From Thiocapsa rosea (GTDB lineage Bacteria; Pseudomonadota; Gammaproteobacteria; Chromatiales; Chromatiaceae): a stretch of DNA of 64,000 nt. The stretch spans positions 5,826,511 through 5,890,510 of the forward strand of contig NZ_RBXL01000001.1 in NCBI RefSeq assembly GCF_003634315.1, read 5' to 3'. Shown piece by piece: positions 27,667-37,184 of this stretch (position 1 is its first letter; every line of letters starts with the position of its first letter). The notes under the pieces are model-generated. The model ran no database searches. It was not told the DNA's origin and saw only the letters and a program-made list of their open reading frames with translations. The translations under genes and the position numbers were made by a program.

Positions 27667-28014
27667 GTGAAAACCAAGCAAATCCTGTTCAGTTCCGCTG
27701 CGGCACTCGCCATCATGCTCGCCGGCACGGTTGCTGCCGAGCAGCCTGCTACGCCCCTCGTCTCGGGCGACGAGCCGATGAACGTCGGCCAAGAGGCTCA
27801 GATCACGGCTCCGACCCCGGATGCGAAGGCGCAGGAAAAAACCGGCGAGATGCTCAAGAAAGAGAGCGAGGAGCTGACCGGAGACTACCCGACCGATCAA
27901 GGCGCCGAGGGACAGGTCAAGGATCCGACCCCCAACGCAGCCGAGCAGGCCGCAACACAAGAGGCACTCGAGAAGGAAGACGCTTCCGGTGCCATCAGCG
28001 GCAAGTACGAGTAG
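27667..28014 (+). CDS. Secreted acidic hypothetical protein, 115 aa
   Basis: GTG start at 27667 with AGGAGA 9 bp upstream. A clear signal peptide (MKTKQILFSSAAALAIMLAG, cut near TVAAE) precedes a mature part of about 92 residues rich in Glu, Ala, Pro and Thr and without Cys. It shows internal similarity: TAPTPDAKAQEKTGEMLKKE and KDPTPNAAEQAATQEALEKE are two related segments. No known domain. Earlier in-frame starts would disrupt the signal peptide. Confidence 0.7.
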   Translation: MKTKQILFSSAAALAIMLAGTVAAEQPATPLVSGDEPMNVGQEAQITAPTPDAKAQEKTGEMLKKESEELTGDYPTDQGAEGQVKDPTPNAAEQAATQEALEKEDASGAISGKYE

Positions 28015-28071
28015 TCCTCTGCTTGATCCCGGCTTCGGTCGCGCACGCGATCCGAGCCGCCGGGATCGCCC

Positions 28072-28101
28072 GGGGAACCCCGCACAACTCGGGTGTTCCC
28101 C
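28072..28101 (+). terminator. Probable terminator hairpin
   Basis: GGGGAAC-CCCG (from 28072) can pair with CGGG-TGTTCCCC (to 28101), followed by ggttttcctttc (28106-28117). It lies about 60 bp after the secreted-protein gene. Confidence 0.5.
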
Positions 28102-28239
28102 TCATGGTTTTCCTTTCTCGATCGCCGCGCGACCTCGTCCTTCGCGATCAGAGGTCGTCCCGCACCCGCCTGCCGCGTCCCGAAGCCTCCGCAATGCCTT
28201 CGCCACCATGACTCCGCAACGACCATCGGGGATACGCAC

Positions 28240-28569
28240 ATGACCCAAAGTTGTCGCGCCGGTGGTGCCGAGGTCGGCTTGACGTTCGTAGGAGACGACT
28301 CGAACCCGACCCCCGCCGCCCCGATCACCTGCGAGACCTGCGCCGCCAGTTGTTGCCGTTTGGAGGTGTGGTGCCTCACCGACACCGGCGTCCCCGGCCA
28401 CCTCACCGTCACCGATCATTTCGGCCGTACCCTCATGGACCGGCTCGACGACGGCTGGTGTGCGGCACTGGACCGCGACACCATGCTGTGCCGAATCTAC
28501 GCGCAACGGCCCTTGGTCTGTCGCGAGCTGGAGGTCGGCAGCCCCGAGTGCCTTGCGGAGCGCGGTTAG
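28240..28569 (+). CDS. YkgJ-family cysteine cluster protein
   Basis: A 109-aa protein with the CxxCxxxCC-type cluster, seen as CETCAASCCRLEVWC, followed by DGWCAALDRDTMLCRIYAQRPLVCREL, in which two more cysteines complete the metal site. The family probably binds zinc or an Fe-S cluster; the function is not established. I chose the ATG at 28240 because the earlier in-frame sequence is low in similarity. The methyltransferase gene follows 53 bp downstream. Confidence 0.85.
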   Translation: MTQSCRAGGAEVGLTFVGDDSNPTPAAPITCETCAASCCRLEVWCLTDTGVPGHLTVTDHFGRTLMDRLDDGWCAALDRDTMLCRIYAQRPLVCRELEVGSPECLAERG

Positions 28570-28622
28570 AGCCCGGGCTTTCGCTCCCGACGAGATCGTC
28601 AGGCCGGCGCACCAGTCCCCCG

Positions 28623-29447
28623 ATGCAGCACGTCGACCACTTCACCCCCGTCGCCGACGACTATGCCGTCTTCCGACCCCGCTACCCCGAAGCGCTGCTC
28701 GCATGGCTTGCCGACCTTGCGCCCGCGCGACGCTGCGCTTGGGATTGCGCCACCGGCAGCGGACAGGCCGCCGTGGAGCTGGCACGCCACTTCGAGCACG
28801 TCATCGCCACCGATATCAGCGAAGCCCAACTCGCGGCAGCCATACCGCACCCGAGAATCCTCTACCGCCGCGGACCCGCGGAGGCTTGCGGATTGCCGGA
28901 CCGCTCGGTCGACCTTGTCACCGTGGCGCAAGCGCTGCACTGGCTCGACCTCGGGCGATTCTATGCCGAGGTCCGACGCGTCCTGCGACCCGACGGCCTC
29001 TTGGCCGTCTGGAGCTACGGCCTCCTCGAGACAGACGACGCGGCCATCAACGGCTGCATCCGAGAGGACTATCATGCGATCATTCAACCTTTCTGGCCGG
29101 ATGAGCGTCGGCACGTCGAGAACGGCTACCGTTCGCTGGATTTCCCCTTCCCCGAGATCCAGGCACCGGCATTCGCGCTGACGGCCGATTGGACCCTCGA
29201 CGCCTTGCTCGGCTATCTGCGCAGCTGGTCGGCCACCGCACGCTACCGAGCCGCGAACGGGGGCGATCCGGTCGCCGCGTTCGGAACGCGTCTGGCGCCG
29301 GTCTGGGGCCGTCCCGAGACGTGCCGCACCATCAGGTGGCCTTTGTCGCTGCGGGTCGGACGTGCGACCGAGCGTCGGATCGAAGGATCAACCTTAAACC
29401 GCGCCTCACCGAGATCAAGGACATCTCCGAAGCCAAACGCAACATAA
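28623..29447 (+). CDS. Class I SAM-dependent methyltransferase with repeat-encoded C-terminus
   Basis: A 274-aa methyltransferase of the Methyltransf_11/TMT1-like kind. Motif I is WDCATGSGQAAVELA, then VIATDISEAQL, and motif IV region VDLVTVAQALHWLDL. HFTPVADDYAVFRPRYPEAL opens the protein. The frame runs into the type A repeat at 29395; the last 17 residues (NRASPRSRTSPKPNAT preceded by a Leu) come from the repeat, so insertion has replaced the original end. The substrate is unknown. Close relatives often lie with lipid or quinone metabolism, but no such context exists here. Confidence 0.85.
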   Translation: MQHVDHFTPVADDYAVFRPRYPEALLAWLADLAPARRCAWDCATGSGQAAVELARHFEHVIATDISEAQLAAAIPHPRILYRRGPAEACGLPDRSVDLVTVAQALHWLDLGRFYAEVRRVLRPDGLLAVWSYGLLETDDAAINGCIREDYHAIIQPFWPDERRHVENGYRSLDFPFPEIQAPAFALTADWTLDALLGYLRSWSATARYRAANGGDPVAAFGTRLAPVWGRPETCRTIRWPLSLRVGRATERRIEGSTLNRASPRSRTSPKPNAT

Positions 29448-29478
29448 AAATGACGCATATCGCTCTGGACGCGGTTTA
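29395..29478. repeat. Palindromic element, type A (ctcaccgagatc subtype)
   Basis: An 84-bp unit, TAAACCGCGCC...GGACGCGGTTTA. Its interior (ctcaccgagatcaaggacat) is closely related to the copy at 37098-37181. The left part encodes the C-terminus of the methyltransferase; the right end lies 16 bp before the ATG of the V-ATPase subunit D homologue. Confidence 0.85.
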
Positions 29479-29494
29479 GGTTGAGAGAATCCAC

Positions 29495-30118
29495 ATGGCA
29501 CAACAACTGATCAAGGTTCCACCGACCAAGAACACGCTCCTACGCTTGAAGAAGCAGGAGAAGTTTCTCGAGGAAGGCCACGACCTGCTCGAACGCAAGC
29601 GCGAGCTGCTGACGCGACTCGTCTACGAGCGCATCGGCGAGTACCGACGGCTTCGGGACGCGTCGGAGAAGGCGCTCGCCGAGGCCTATCGCTGTCTCAG
29701 CATCACCCATCTGCGCATGGGCAGCCGCGGGATCCATCAAGCCGCGCTCGGCTCGGAGCTGGCCCTGACGGTCGACATCCTGCCGCGCCGCGCGCTCGGC
29801 GTGGAATATCCTGCCGTGACCAGCGAGCGCATCCCGCTCAAGCCGGTCGGCCTGTTGGGGACGGACGCGAGCTTCGACACCACCCGCGAGAACCTCTCCA
29901 ACGCCTGCGTGCTGCTCGCGCGTCTTGCCGAGGTCGAGACCGCTCTGCACCGCCTGATGGAAGAGCAACGCAAGGCCCAGAAGCGGGTCAACGCGCTGAA
30001 ATACAACATCATTCCGCTGTATCGGCGGACCATCCACTTCATCCAGTCCTCGCTCGAAGAAGAGGAGCGCAACACGCTCTTCCAGGTCAAGCTGCTGCGG
30101 CAACGGGCCGAGGCATAA
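29495..30118 (+). CDS. V-type ATPase subunit D homologue, isolated
   Basis: A 207-aa coiled-coil protein matching the rotary-shaft subunit D of V/A-type ATPases: KVPPTKNTLLRLKKQEKFLE and GHDLLERKRELLTRLV at the start, and VNALKYNIIPLYRRTIHFIQ with EEEERNTLFQVKLL near the end. In V/A-ATPases this subunit transmits rotation from the catalytic head to the membrane ring. No other V-ATPase gene is in the window; its neighbours are a 49-aa membrane protein and an XpaC-like protein, all codirectional. The rest of the ATPase may be elsewhere, or the protein has another role. GAGAG precedes the ATG. Confidence 0.88.
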   Translation: MAQQLIKVPPTKNTLLRLKKQEKFLEEGHDLLERKRELLTRLVYERIGEYRRLRDASEKALAEAYRCLSITHLRMGSRGIHQAALGSELALTVDILPRRALGVEYPAVTSERIPLKPVGLLGTDASFDTTRENLSNACVLLARLAEVETALHRLMEEQRKAQKRVNALKYNIIPLYRRTIHFIQSSLEEEERNTLFQVKLLRQRAEA

Positions 30119-30134
30119 GGAGTCGTCCACCGCC

Positions 30135-30284
30135 ATGCCCGAATTCCCGCGCAAGGTTCTCGGTTTGCTTTTGATCCTGGCCGCCGTCGGCGTCGCATCC
30201 TGGCAGACGCTGGCGGTCTCCTGCTCGTCGCCTGCTTCTGCCGCAACCGCCGAGACCGCTCGGCACGACGCCGCGCCACGCTGA
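30135..30284 (+). CDS. Small membrane-anchored protein, 49 aa
   Basis: ATG at 30135, stop 30282-30284. A hydrophobic segment (VLGLLLILAAVGVASWQTLA) follows MPEFPRK, then a Ser/Ala-rich tail. AGGAG lies 11 bp upstream. It fits tightly between the subunit D homologue (16 bp) and the XpaC-like gene (18 bp), which supports it as a real gene in the operon. No family recognised. Confidence 0.5.
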   Translation: MPEFPRKVLGLLLILAAVGVASWQTLAVSCSSPASAATAETARHDAAPR

Positions 30285-30302
30285 GCCTAGGGAGACGTTG
30301 CC

Positions 30303-31217
30303 ATGATCCGCGTGACTCTGCTGGCCGCGATCTTGACCGCGATCGCCATCCTGATCCTGGTGATTCGCTCCAAGCTCATCGGCACCGACGACCATCGGCG
30401 TTCGATCCAGGCCCAACCGAATCCGGCACAGGGCCTCTTGATGTTCCTGTTGACGCTGCCGGTCATGATCGCCGCGGTCGTCGCCATGGCGCGCGGGCTC
30501 TTGGTGCCGATGATCGGCAACGCACTCGGTTACGGCCTGCTCCTGGGCGGGGCCTGGTTGCTGTGGCGCGGGATGGTCTCGGAAGCCGCCTACGAGCGCC
30601 GTCTCGTCGCCAAGACGCCTTGGCCGCTCAAGTCAACGGGCGGCGTGCTGATCGGCTTGGGGACGGGTCTCACCGCCTGGCTCGGTGTCGGGCATCATCC
30701 GGGCATCGCCTTCGCCTTCGGGCTCGTGGCCCTGCTCGGGTGCCGGCTCTTCTACGGGACCGATCCAGGTGCAGCCAAGCGGGTGACGGCAGCCTCCGGG
30801 CTGGACACCACGGATCAAGTCCTTGCCGCCCTGGCGCAAGCCGAGCGCTCGATCGCTGCGGTGGAGCAGTCGAGCCGCGACATCCGACAACCCGAGCTCA
30901 ATCAGCGCCTGCGGCGCGTCGCTGTGCTCGCCCGCGAGATCCTGACCTTGCTGGAAGAGGACCCGCGGGATCTGCGCCGTGCCCGCAAGTTTTTGAACGT
31001 CTATCTCGACGGCGTACAGCGTGTCGTCGAAGGCTACGCGAGGACACACCGGCGCGCCGCATCGCCCGATCTCGACGCCAACTTCCGTCGTGTCCTGACG
31101 AGCATCGAGGAGGTGTTCCAGGAGCAGCGACAGAAGCTCTTGGAGTCCGACATCATGGACTTGGACGTGCAGATCGAGGTGCTGACAAGCCAGTTGAAGC
31201 GCGAAGGGCTCCTATGA
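30303..31217 (+). CDS. XpaC-like (5-bromo-4-chloroindolyl phosphate hydrolysis family) membrane protein
   Basis: A 304-aa protein with several N-terminal hydrophobic segments (1-25, about 43-60, 65-90 and 115-150) and a long cytoplasmic helical region. Features of the XpaC family include DQVLAALAQAERSIAAVEQ, RARKFLNVYLDGVQRVVEGY and FQEQRQKLLESDIMDLDVQI. XpaC often pairs with TelA, which is absent here. The TGA stop (31215-31217) is the first codon of a repeat terminus TGAACCGCGTC. Confidence 0.8.
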   Translation: MIRVTLLAAILTAIAILILVIRSKLIGTDDHRRSIQAQPNPAQGLLMFLLTLPVMIAAVVAMARGLLVPMIGNALGYGLLLGGAWLLWRGMVSEAAYERRLVAKTPWPLKSTGGVLIGLGTGLTAWLGVGHHPGIAFAFGLVALLGCRLFYGTDPGAAKRVTAASGLDTTDQVLAALAQAERSIAAVEQSSRDIRQPELNQRLRRVAVLAREILTLLEEDPRDLRRARKFLNVYLDGVQRVVEGYARTHRRAASPDLDANFRRVLTSIEEVFQEQRQKLLESDIMDLDVQIEVLTSQLKREGLL

Positions 31218-31481
31218 ACCGCGTCGCATGAACCGCGTCGAGGAGCGATCCTGAAATGTCGATGCGCTACGCAGCCTTACTGCATTCCAAAAAGGTCGAG
31301 GCGACGCGGTTCAGAGGGCAAAGGCTCTTGAGCCAAACCGTCGCGGAATTTTTCGTTGACGTGGTCGTCCGGAATCCGATTACGACAACGACAACGACAA
31401 CGAGTAGAGCCTTCGACCCCTTTTCCTGGTTCCGGCTCTGCCGGTCGATCCTTTTCCGGAAATCACCCGACCACTAGCCAC
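31218..31481. repeat. Palindromic element, type A (31229-31313) with duplicated left end
   Basis: The full 85-bp unit spans 31229-31313 (TGAACCGCGTCG...GCGACGCGGTTCA). The left terminus TGAACCGCGTC also occurs at 31215, 14 bp earlier, where its TGA closes the XpaC-like gene. The remainder to 31481 holds a microsatellite and no gene. Confidence 0.8.
31382..31402 (+). repeat. Hexanucleotide microsatellite (acgaca)x3
   Basis: Three acgaca units and a partial fourth between the convergent XpaC-like and tcdA genes. Non-coding. Confidence 0.8.
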
Positions 31482-32306
31482 TCACTCCGGACGCGGTTTA
31501 ATCGCCATCTCGATTACCTTCGACACGGCCGCGAATCCAAAGGTCGCGGTCACGAAGCTTGCCGACCCGTAGCCAAGGCGGCAGTCGAGCGAGACGCCGC
31601 TGATACCGGGCTTCTGATAGCTTACACATCCATCCGCGCGCGGATAGACCGGTTGTTCCAGCGAGTAGACGCAGTCGACCCTGAAACGCCGTTTCGGGTC
31701 GCGCGGGAATCCATAGGCCTCGCGCAAGCGCCGCCGCACCTTCGAGGCCAGCGGGTCATGCTCCGTTCGGCTCAGATCGGCCACCCTGACCGCGGTCGGG
31801 TCGCGGCGCCCGCCCGCACCCCCGGTCGTGACGATGGGGATCGTGTGCAGCTTGCAATATGCAATCATCGCTGCCTTGAAACGGATGCTGTCGATCGCGT
31901 CGATGACCGCGTCATAGCCGCGGCTTAGATACGCCTCGAGTGTCCGATCGGTGATGAAATCGCGGATCGGCTCGCACCGGCAAAGCGGATGGATGTCTCG
32001 GATGCGCTCGGCCATCACCTCGACCTTCGCCCGATCAAACTGGCTGGTCATGGCATGGCTCTGGCGATTCACATTCCCCGCCTCGATGGTGTCGTCGTCG
32101 ATCAGGGTGATGGCGTCCACCCCGGTGCGCGCGAGCGCCTCTGCCGCCCAAGATCCCACCCCGCCAACACCGACGACACAGACATGCAGGGCCGCAATCC
32201 GCGCGCTCTCCGCGGAGCCGTAAAGCCGAGCGATCCCACCGAAGCGCGCCTCGCGCCCTACCGAAATCTCTGCATCAAGCTGCGCGGGAGTGTCTAATCT
32301 TTCCAT
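31482..32306 (-). CDS. tcdA: tRNA threonylcarbamoyladenosine dehydratase
   Basis: E1-like enzyme that cyclises the t6A modification of tRNA (ct6A), 274 aa. Nucleotide site VVGVGGVGSWAAEALARTG, LIDDDTIEAGNVNRQ, and AIDSIRFKAAMI; the region VTTGGAGGRRDPTAVRVADL fits TcdA rather than MoeB or ThiF, and the zinc cysteines of ThiF are missing. The frame could begin at 32501, but the ATG at 32306 gives the normal N-terminus (RFGGIARLYG). The last five residues KPRPE are encoded in the repeat half-terminus at 31489-31500. Confidence 0.92.
   Translation of the reverse strand: MERLDTPAQLDAEISVGREARFGGIARLYGSAESARIAALHVCVVGVGGVGSWAAEALARTGVDAITLIDDDTIEAGNVNRQSHAMTSQFDRAKVEVMAERIRDIHPLCRCEPIRDFITDRTLEAYLSRGYDAVIDAIDSIRFKAAMIAYCKLHTIPIVTTGGAGGRRDPTAVRVADLSRTEHDPLASKVRRRLREAYGFPRDPKRRFRVDCVYSLEQPVYPRADGCVSYQKPGISGVSLDCRLGYGSASFVTATFGFAAVSKVIEMAIKPRPE
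31488..31500. repeat. Half-terminus of the palindromic element family
   Basis: CGGACGCGGTTTA alone, identical to a type A right end, overlapping the 3' end of tcdA. A poor left partner (CAAACCGTCGCGG near 31335) is too far away to make a standard 85-bp unit, so this may be a decayed or truncated copy. Confidence 0.55.
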
Positions 32307-32406
32307 CGCCGCATCATCCTCGATCGACGCCCGGACTGAAAGCGTCCGGTCAAAACGGGCACGAACCCGCAACCCACACCGTAGTTCTCCGAAATCCCTG
32401 ATCTCC

Positions 32407-32490
32407 TGAACCGCGTCCCCTCCGACAGCCCTCGAAAAACACGAGGTCGAAAACACCGACGCCGGATCGGAGGACTCCGAACGCGGTTCA
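32407..32490. repeat. Palindromic element, type A, next to the groE promoter
   Basis: An 84-bp unit, TGAACCGCGTCC...GAACGCGGTTCA with divergent interior that includes its own palindromes (CTCCGA...TCGGAG). The right end is 4 bp before the -35 box of the groE promoter. Confidence 0.75.
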
Positions 32491-32494
32491 GTGC

Positions 32495-32522
32495 TTGACA
32501 TCCCGGGATTTTTCTCTAGATT
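32495..32522 (+). promoter_or_regulatory. groE promoter
   Basis: TTGACA (32495-32500), 16 bp, TAGATT (32517-32522): a good housekeeping promoter directly followed by the CIRCE operator. Confidence 0.8.
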
Positions 32523-32523
32523 G

Positions 32524-32550
32524 TTAGCACTCGATCCGACCGAGTGCTAA
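32524..32550 (+). promoter_or_regulatory. CIRCE operator (HrcA binding site)
   Basis: Perfect TTAGCACTC-N9-GAGTGCTAA inverted repeat overlapping the expected transcription start. HrcA would repress groESL here and release upon heat shock. A CIRCE site in front of groE is found in only some gammaproteobacteria. Confidence 0.95.
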
Positions 32551-32605
32551 CAGCCCGTCGAGATCGCGAACTTTCGGTTTTATCGCTCACGGAGTCACCT
32601 GATTT

Positions 32606-32893
32606 ATGAACCTACGTCCTTTGCATGACCGTGTCGTCGTTCGCCGTAAGGAAGAGGAGCGCACCTCCGCCGGCGGCATCCTGATCCCGGATTCGGCGGC
32701 CGAGAAGCCGATTGAGGGCGAAGTCATCGCCGTCGGCAACGGCAAGCTGTTGGACAACGGCGAGATCCGCCGCCTGGATGTGAAGGTCGGCGACCGCGTG
32801 TTGTTCGGAAAATATTCCGGCACGGAGGTCAAGCTCTCCGAGGAGAAGCTGCTGGTGATGCGCGAAGACGACATCATGGGCGTCATCGAATAG
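32606..32893 (+). CDS. groS: Co-chaperonin GroES
   Basis: A 95-aa heptameric lid of the chaperonin. [20 protein letters not shown], the mobile loop [15 protein letters not shown] and [16 protein letters not shown] are standard. The ATG at 32606 is 56 bp after the CIRCE site. groEL follows after 57 bp. Confidence 0.97.
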   Translation: MNLRPLHDRVVVRRKEEERTSAGGILIPDSAAEKPIEGEVIAVGNGKLLDNGEIRRLDVKVGDRVLFGKYSGTEVKLSEEKLLVMREDDIMGVIE

Positions 32894-34582
<1,689 letters not shown>

Positions 34583-34662
34583 AACCGTCGCCAAGCCGAT
34601 GCCCGGTCCGATGCGAGCGCCGTCTCGTATCGGACCCTGCCTCGGCAAGGGCGATCGACGTC

Positions 34663-34694
34663 ACGACAAAGGAGCCGCAAGGCTCCTTTGTCGT
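34663..34694 (+). terminator. groESL terminator hairpin
   Basis: A perfect 14-bp inverted repeat ACGACAAAGGAGCC / GGCTCCTTTGTCGT with a GCAA tetraloop. The T-rich part lies in the descending arm; no pure T-run follows. Confidence 0.8.
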
Positions 34695-34808
34695 TCCGGT
34701 TCAAGGAAACCGCGGATCCGATCGCGCTAACCCGAAACATGCCAAGCGGGATACCATGTGCGGCCGACCGAACACAGGCAATCGCGCCTCAGCATCGGAA
34801 GCCCCACC

Positions 34809-35498
34809 GTGAGCCAGCGCAACGTTTCTTTATCGGGTTGGTGGCGGTTCTGGAGAGATCCGGATCGCAGCTTGGCGGCACTCCTCCTGCTGCTCATGCT
34901 CTACATCCTTGTCGTCACGCCGATGTACGGCACACCGCTGGCGGACGGAGGACTGATCAGCATCACCTTTTCGTTGATCCTGCTCACCGGCGTCTTCGCC
35001 ACGGCGCAATATCATGCCACCCGGTTCGGCATCGTGATCATCGCCTTGATGGCCTTCGCCTCGCACTGGGTTCACTTCGTCGTCGGCGGGACGATCATCC
35101 ATCTGGTCGATACGGCGGGAGCGATCCTCTTTTTCATGACTCAGGCCTACTTCACCGTCCAGCGCGTTTTCCGCGAAGGCCCCATCAACAGCTATCGGAT
35201 CCTCGGCGCGATTGCGGGCTATCTGATCATCGGGATGATCTTCGCAAACATCTACCTCGCCATCGCGCTCGTGTCCCCGGACGCCTTTCGGTTTGCACCC
35301 GGCGTTCAAATCAACGAGCCTCCGCTCCCGGAGCTGGTCTATTTCAGCTTCGTGACACTGACGACGGTCGGCTTCGGCGACATCACACCACTCCATCCGA
35401 TGGCGCGATCGGTTGTCGCGACGGAGGCCCTGATCGGACAGCTCTACCCCGCGATTCTGATCGCGCGCCTGGTCACCCTTTACCGTCGCGACCCCTGA
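34809..35498 (+). CDS. Potassium-channel-like membrane protein
   Basis: A 229-aa membrane protein. Five to six hydrophobic segments precede a pore loop with the selectivity filter TTVGFGDI (in VYFSFVTLTTVGFGDITPLH) and one more helix. It belongs to the two-pore-helix ion-channel family (Ion_trans_2); no RCK or cyclic-nucleotide domain. I chose GTG at 34809, which has GGAAG upstream; a GTG at 34758 is possible. Physiological role unknown; flanked by groEL and the cytochromes. Confidence 0.85.
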   Translation: MSQRNVSLSGWWRFWRDPDRSLAALLLLLMLYILVVTPMYGTPLADGGLISITFSLILLTGVFATAQYHATRFGIVIIALMAFASHWVHFVVGGTIIHLVDTAGAILFFMTQAYFTVQRVFREGPINSYRILGAIAGYLIIGMIFANIYLAIALVSPDAFRFAPGVQINEPPLPELVYFSFVTLTTVGFGDITPLHPMARSVVATEALIGQLYPAILIARLVTLYRRDP

Positions 35499-35544
35499 AC
35501 CAGGATCCGAAGGGATACCCAACACCCCGGCCCGGGGCGTCGTG

Positions 35545-36231
35545 TCACATCGCAGGAAAGCGAGACATGTAGTCGATCACGACTTGGATGTCCTCGTCCC
35601 GATAGTCCTTACTGACCTCCCACATCTCCGGATTGGCATTCCGACGCTTGCCGCCGCGGATGTCGTGCATCTGGCGCAGGAGGTAGAGGTAATGTTGTCC
35701 GGCCACGCGCGGATAGAAGTTGGCCGGATCCCCTTCCCCTGCCGGGCCGTGGCACTCGATGCAGTCGCGCGCATAGAGCGATCGGCCACGCTCTAGGTCC
35801 GTTCCCGGGCCGATCCCGTGCTCCTCGGGAACAGGTAATGCGCTCAAATACGAGGCAATGTCCGCAAGCTCCTGCGTCGTGACGACGTGCTCCTCGGCGA
35901 AGGGATACATCTTGCGGTTGTCGCGGATACCCGCCCGGACATCGGCTAATTGTTTGATCAAGACCGAGGCATGTTGACCGGCCAGACGCGGATAGGTCCC
36001 GTCGACCTCCCCGAGGGCCTCCAGACCGTGGCATCCCTGACAGACCTCGAACGCGATCTCCCCCCGGAGCGGATCTCCCTTGGCCTGGAGTGCGAGGAGC
36101 TTCTCGCCGCGCATCTCGTTCCAGACGTAGCCCGGCGATTCGAAGCCCGGCGCGACGGGTTGCTTGGGCTCGTCGCCGGCCTGGGCCGAGCAGGCGGCAA
36201 AGAAGACGATCACTGCGATGATCCTGGACAT
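35545..36231 (-). CDS. Diheme cytochrome c (c4-like), periplasmic
   Basis: A 228-aa exported cytochrome with two CxxCH motifs (CQGCH, CIECH) in two domains; YPRLAGQHASVLIKQLADVR and YPRVAGQHYLYLLRQMHDIR are the matching helical parts, as in cytochrome c4. Signal peptide MSRIIAVIVFFAACSAQA. I chose the ATG at 36231, preceded by GGAGAG; a longer ATG at 36249 overlaps the upstream stop as ATGA. Last gene of the porin-cytochrome cluster; a periplasmic electron shuttle is likely. Confidence 0.88.
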   Translation of the reverse strand: MSRIIAVIVFFAACSAQAGDEPKQPVAPGFESPGYVWNEMRGEKLLALQAKGDPLRGEIAFEVCQGCHGLEALGEVDGTYPRLAGQHASVLIKQLADVRAGIRDNRKMYPFAEEHVVTTQELADIASYLSALPVPEEHGIGPGTDLERGRSLYARDCIECHGPAGEGDPANFYPRVAGQHYLYLLRQMHDIRGGKRRNANPEMWEVSKDYRDEDIQVVIDYMSRFPAM

Positions 36232-36245
36232 GATGCTCTCTCCAC

Positions 36246-36854
36246 TCATGGCTGCCCCGGCGTCACGGCCATACCGGCGATATACTCGGACACGGCGCGC
36301 ATCTCTTCCTCGTTCATCCGACCGGCGACCGTGCGCATCAGCCTGCCGCGATCGTTGGTCCGGATGTCGTGATCGAAGTTTCGCATCTGTTGCAACGTAT
36401 AGGCGGGATCCTGTCCCGCGAGCAGAGGGGAGCGCGGTGTGCCCGTACCGTCCGGTTTATGGCATCCGGCGCAGGCTGGGACACCGGCCTCCTTATTGCC
36501 TTGGTGGTACAGCACCCGTCCCTCTTCGACGAGTGCGGGGTTCGTCACCACACCCGAGGTGCGACGCTGGCCGCTGAAGTAGGTCGCCAAGGCGAACAGC
36601 TCGGCCTGCGAATACTTCTCCGCGATCGGCTTCATCACGTCGCTCTTGCGTGTCCCGTTCGCGAGCTCGACGAGCTGCTTGGCAAGGTACTCCTGCTGAA
36701 TGCCCGCCAGCTTCGGGAAGCTCGGTACAGGTCCATTCCCGTCCATGCCGTGACAGGCCACGCACTCGGCCGCGACGATCGCCTTGGCATCCCGTGCCTC
36801 GACTTGCGCAATGGGTCCGGCGATCAACGGAATCACCGTCAACATGGTCGTCAT
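36246..36854 (-). CDS. Diheme cytochrome c4-like protein
   Basis: A 202-aa exported diheme cytochrome with CVACH and CAGCH. Segments FPKLAGIQQEYLAKQLVELA and PLLAGQDPAYTLQQMRNFDH mark two c4-type domains. A signal sequence runs MTTMLTVIPLIAGPIAQVEA. The frame extends to 37145, but that part translates the repeat elements, so the ATG at 36854 is chosen. Tandem with the downstream diheme cytochrome; together they would carry electrons between the decaheme conduit and the inner membrane. Confidence 0.88.
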   Translation of the reverse strand: MTTMLTVIPLIAGPIAQVEARDAKAIVAAECVACHGMDGNGPVPSFPKLAGIQQEYLAKQLVELANGTRKSDVMKPIAEKYSQAELFALATYFSGQRRTSGVVTNPALVEEGRVLYHQGNKEAGVPACAGCHKPDGTGTPRSPLLAGQDPAYTLQQMRNFDHDIRTNDRGRLMRTVAGRMNEEEMRAVSEYIAGMAVTPGQP

Positions 36855-36988
36855 CTTCACCCGTCCTATTGGATTGGTCGGAATTGAAGTCGGCTGTCTT
36901 TGGTTGTCGAAGTACACTCTCAACACTTGATCCCCCGGTATCCCGATCGCTGTCGGTGCGGATGCACCCATCGTCTGACGGCGTCGCC

Positions 36989-37181
36989 TAAACCGCGCCC
37001 AACGCGATATGCGTCGTTTGTTGGTTTGGCTTGGCCGTGCCGGCTCCGACAACCGTCGGCGCCGGCGCGGTTTAAAAGATTGAAAAATGTTAAATTTTAA
37101 ACCGCGTCTCACCGAGATCGAGGACATCTCCGAAGCGAAACACAATTTGAAAATAACGCAAGTCGCTCTGGACGCGGTTTA
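36989..37181. repeat. Paired palindromic elements, type B (36989-37074) and type A (37098-37181)
   Basis: B-spacer-A pair. The B unit (86 bp) has the cttggccgtgccggctccga interior also seen at 52151; the spacer is AT-rich (tgaaaaatgttaaatttt); the A unit is nearly the same as that at 29395. It separates the mtrB-like gene from the diheme cytochrome genes, and its right end is 3 bp after the mtrB stop. Confidence 0.85.
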
Positions 37182-37184
37182 AGA

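Noticed and set aside
32307..32501. N-terminal extension of tcdA
   Set aside because: It runs through the palindromic element and up to the groE promoter; the ATG at 32306 gives the family-typical N-terminus.
36855..37145. N-terminal extension of the diheme cytochrome
   Set aside because: It translates the paired repeat element and precedes a good signal peptide start at 36854.
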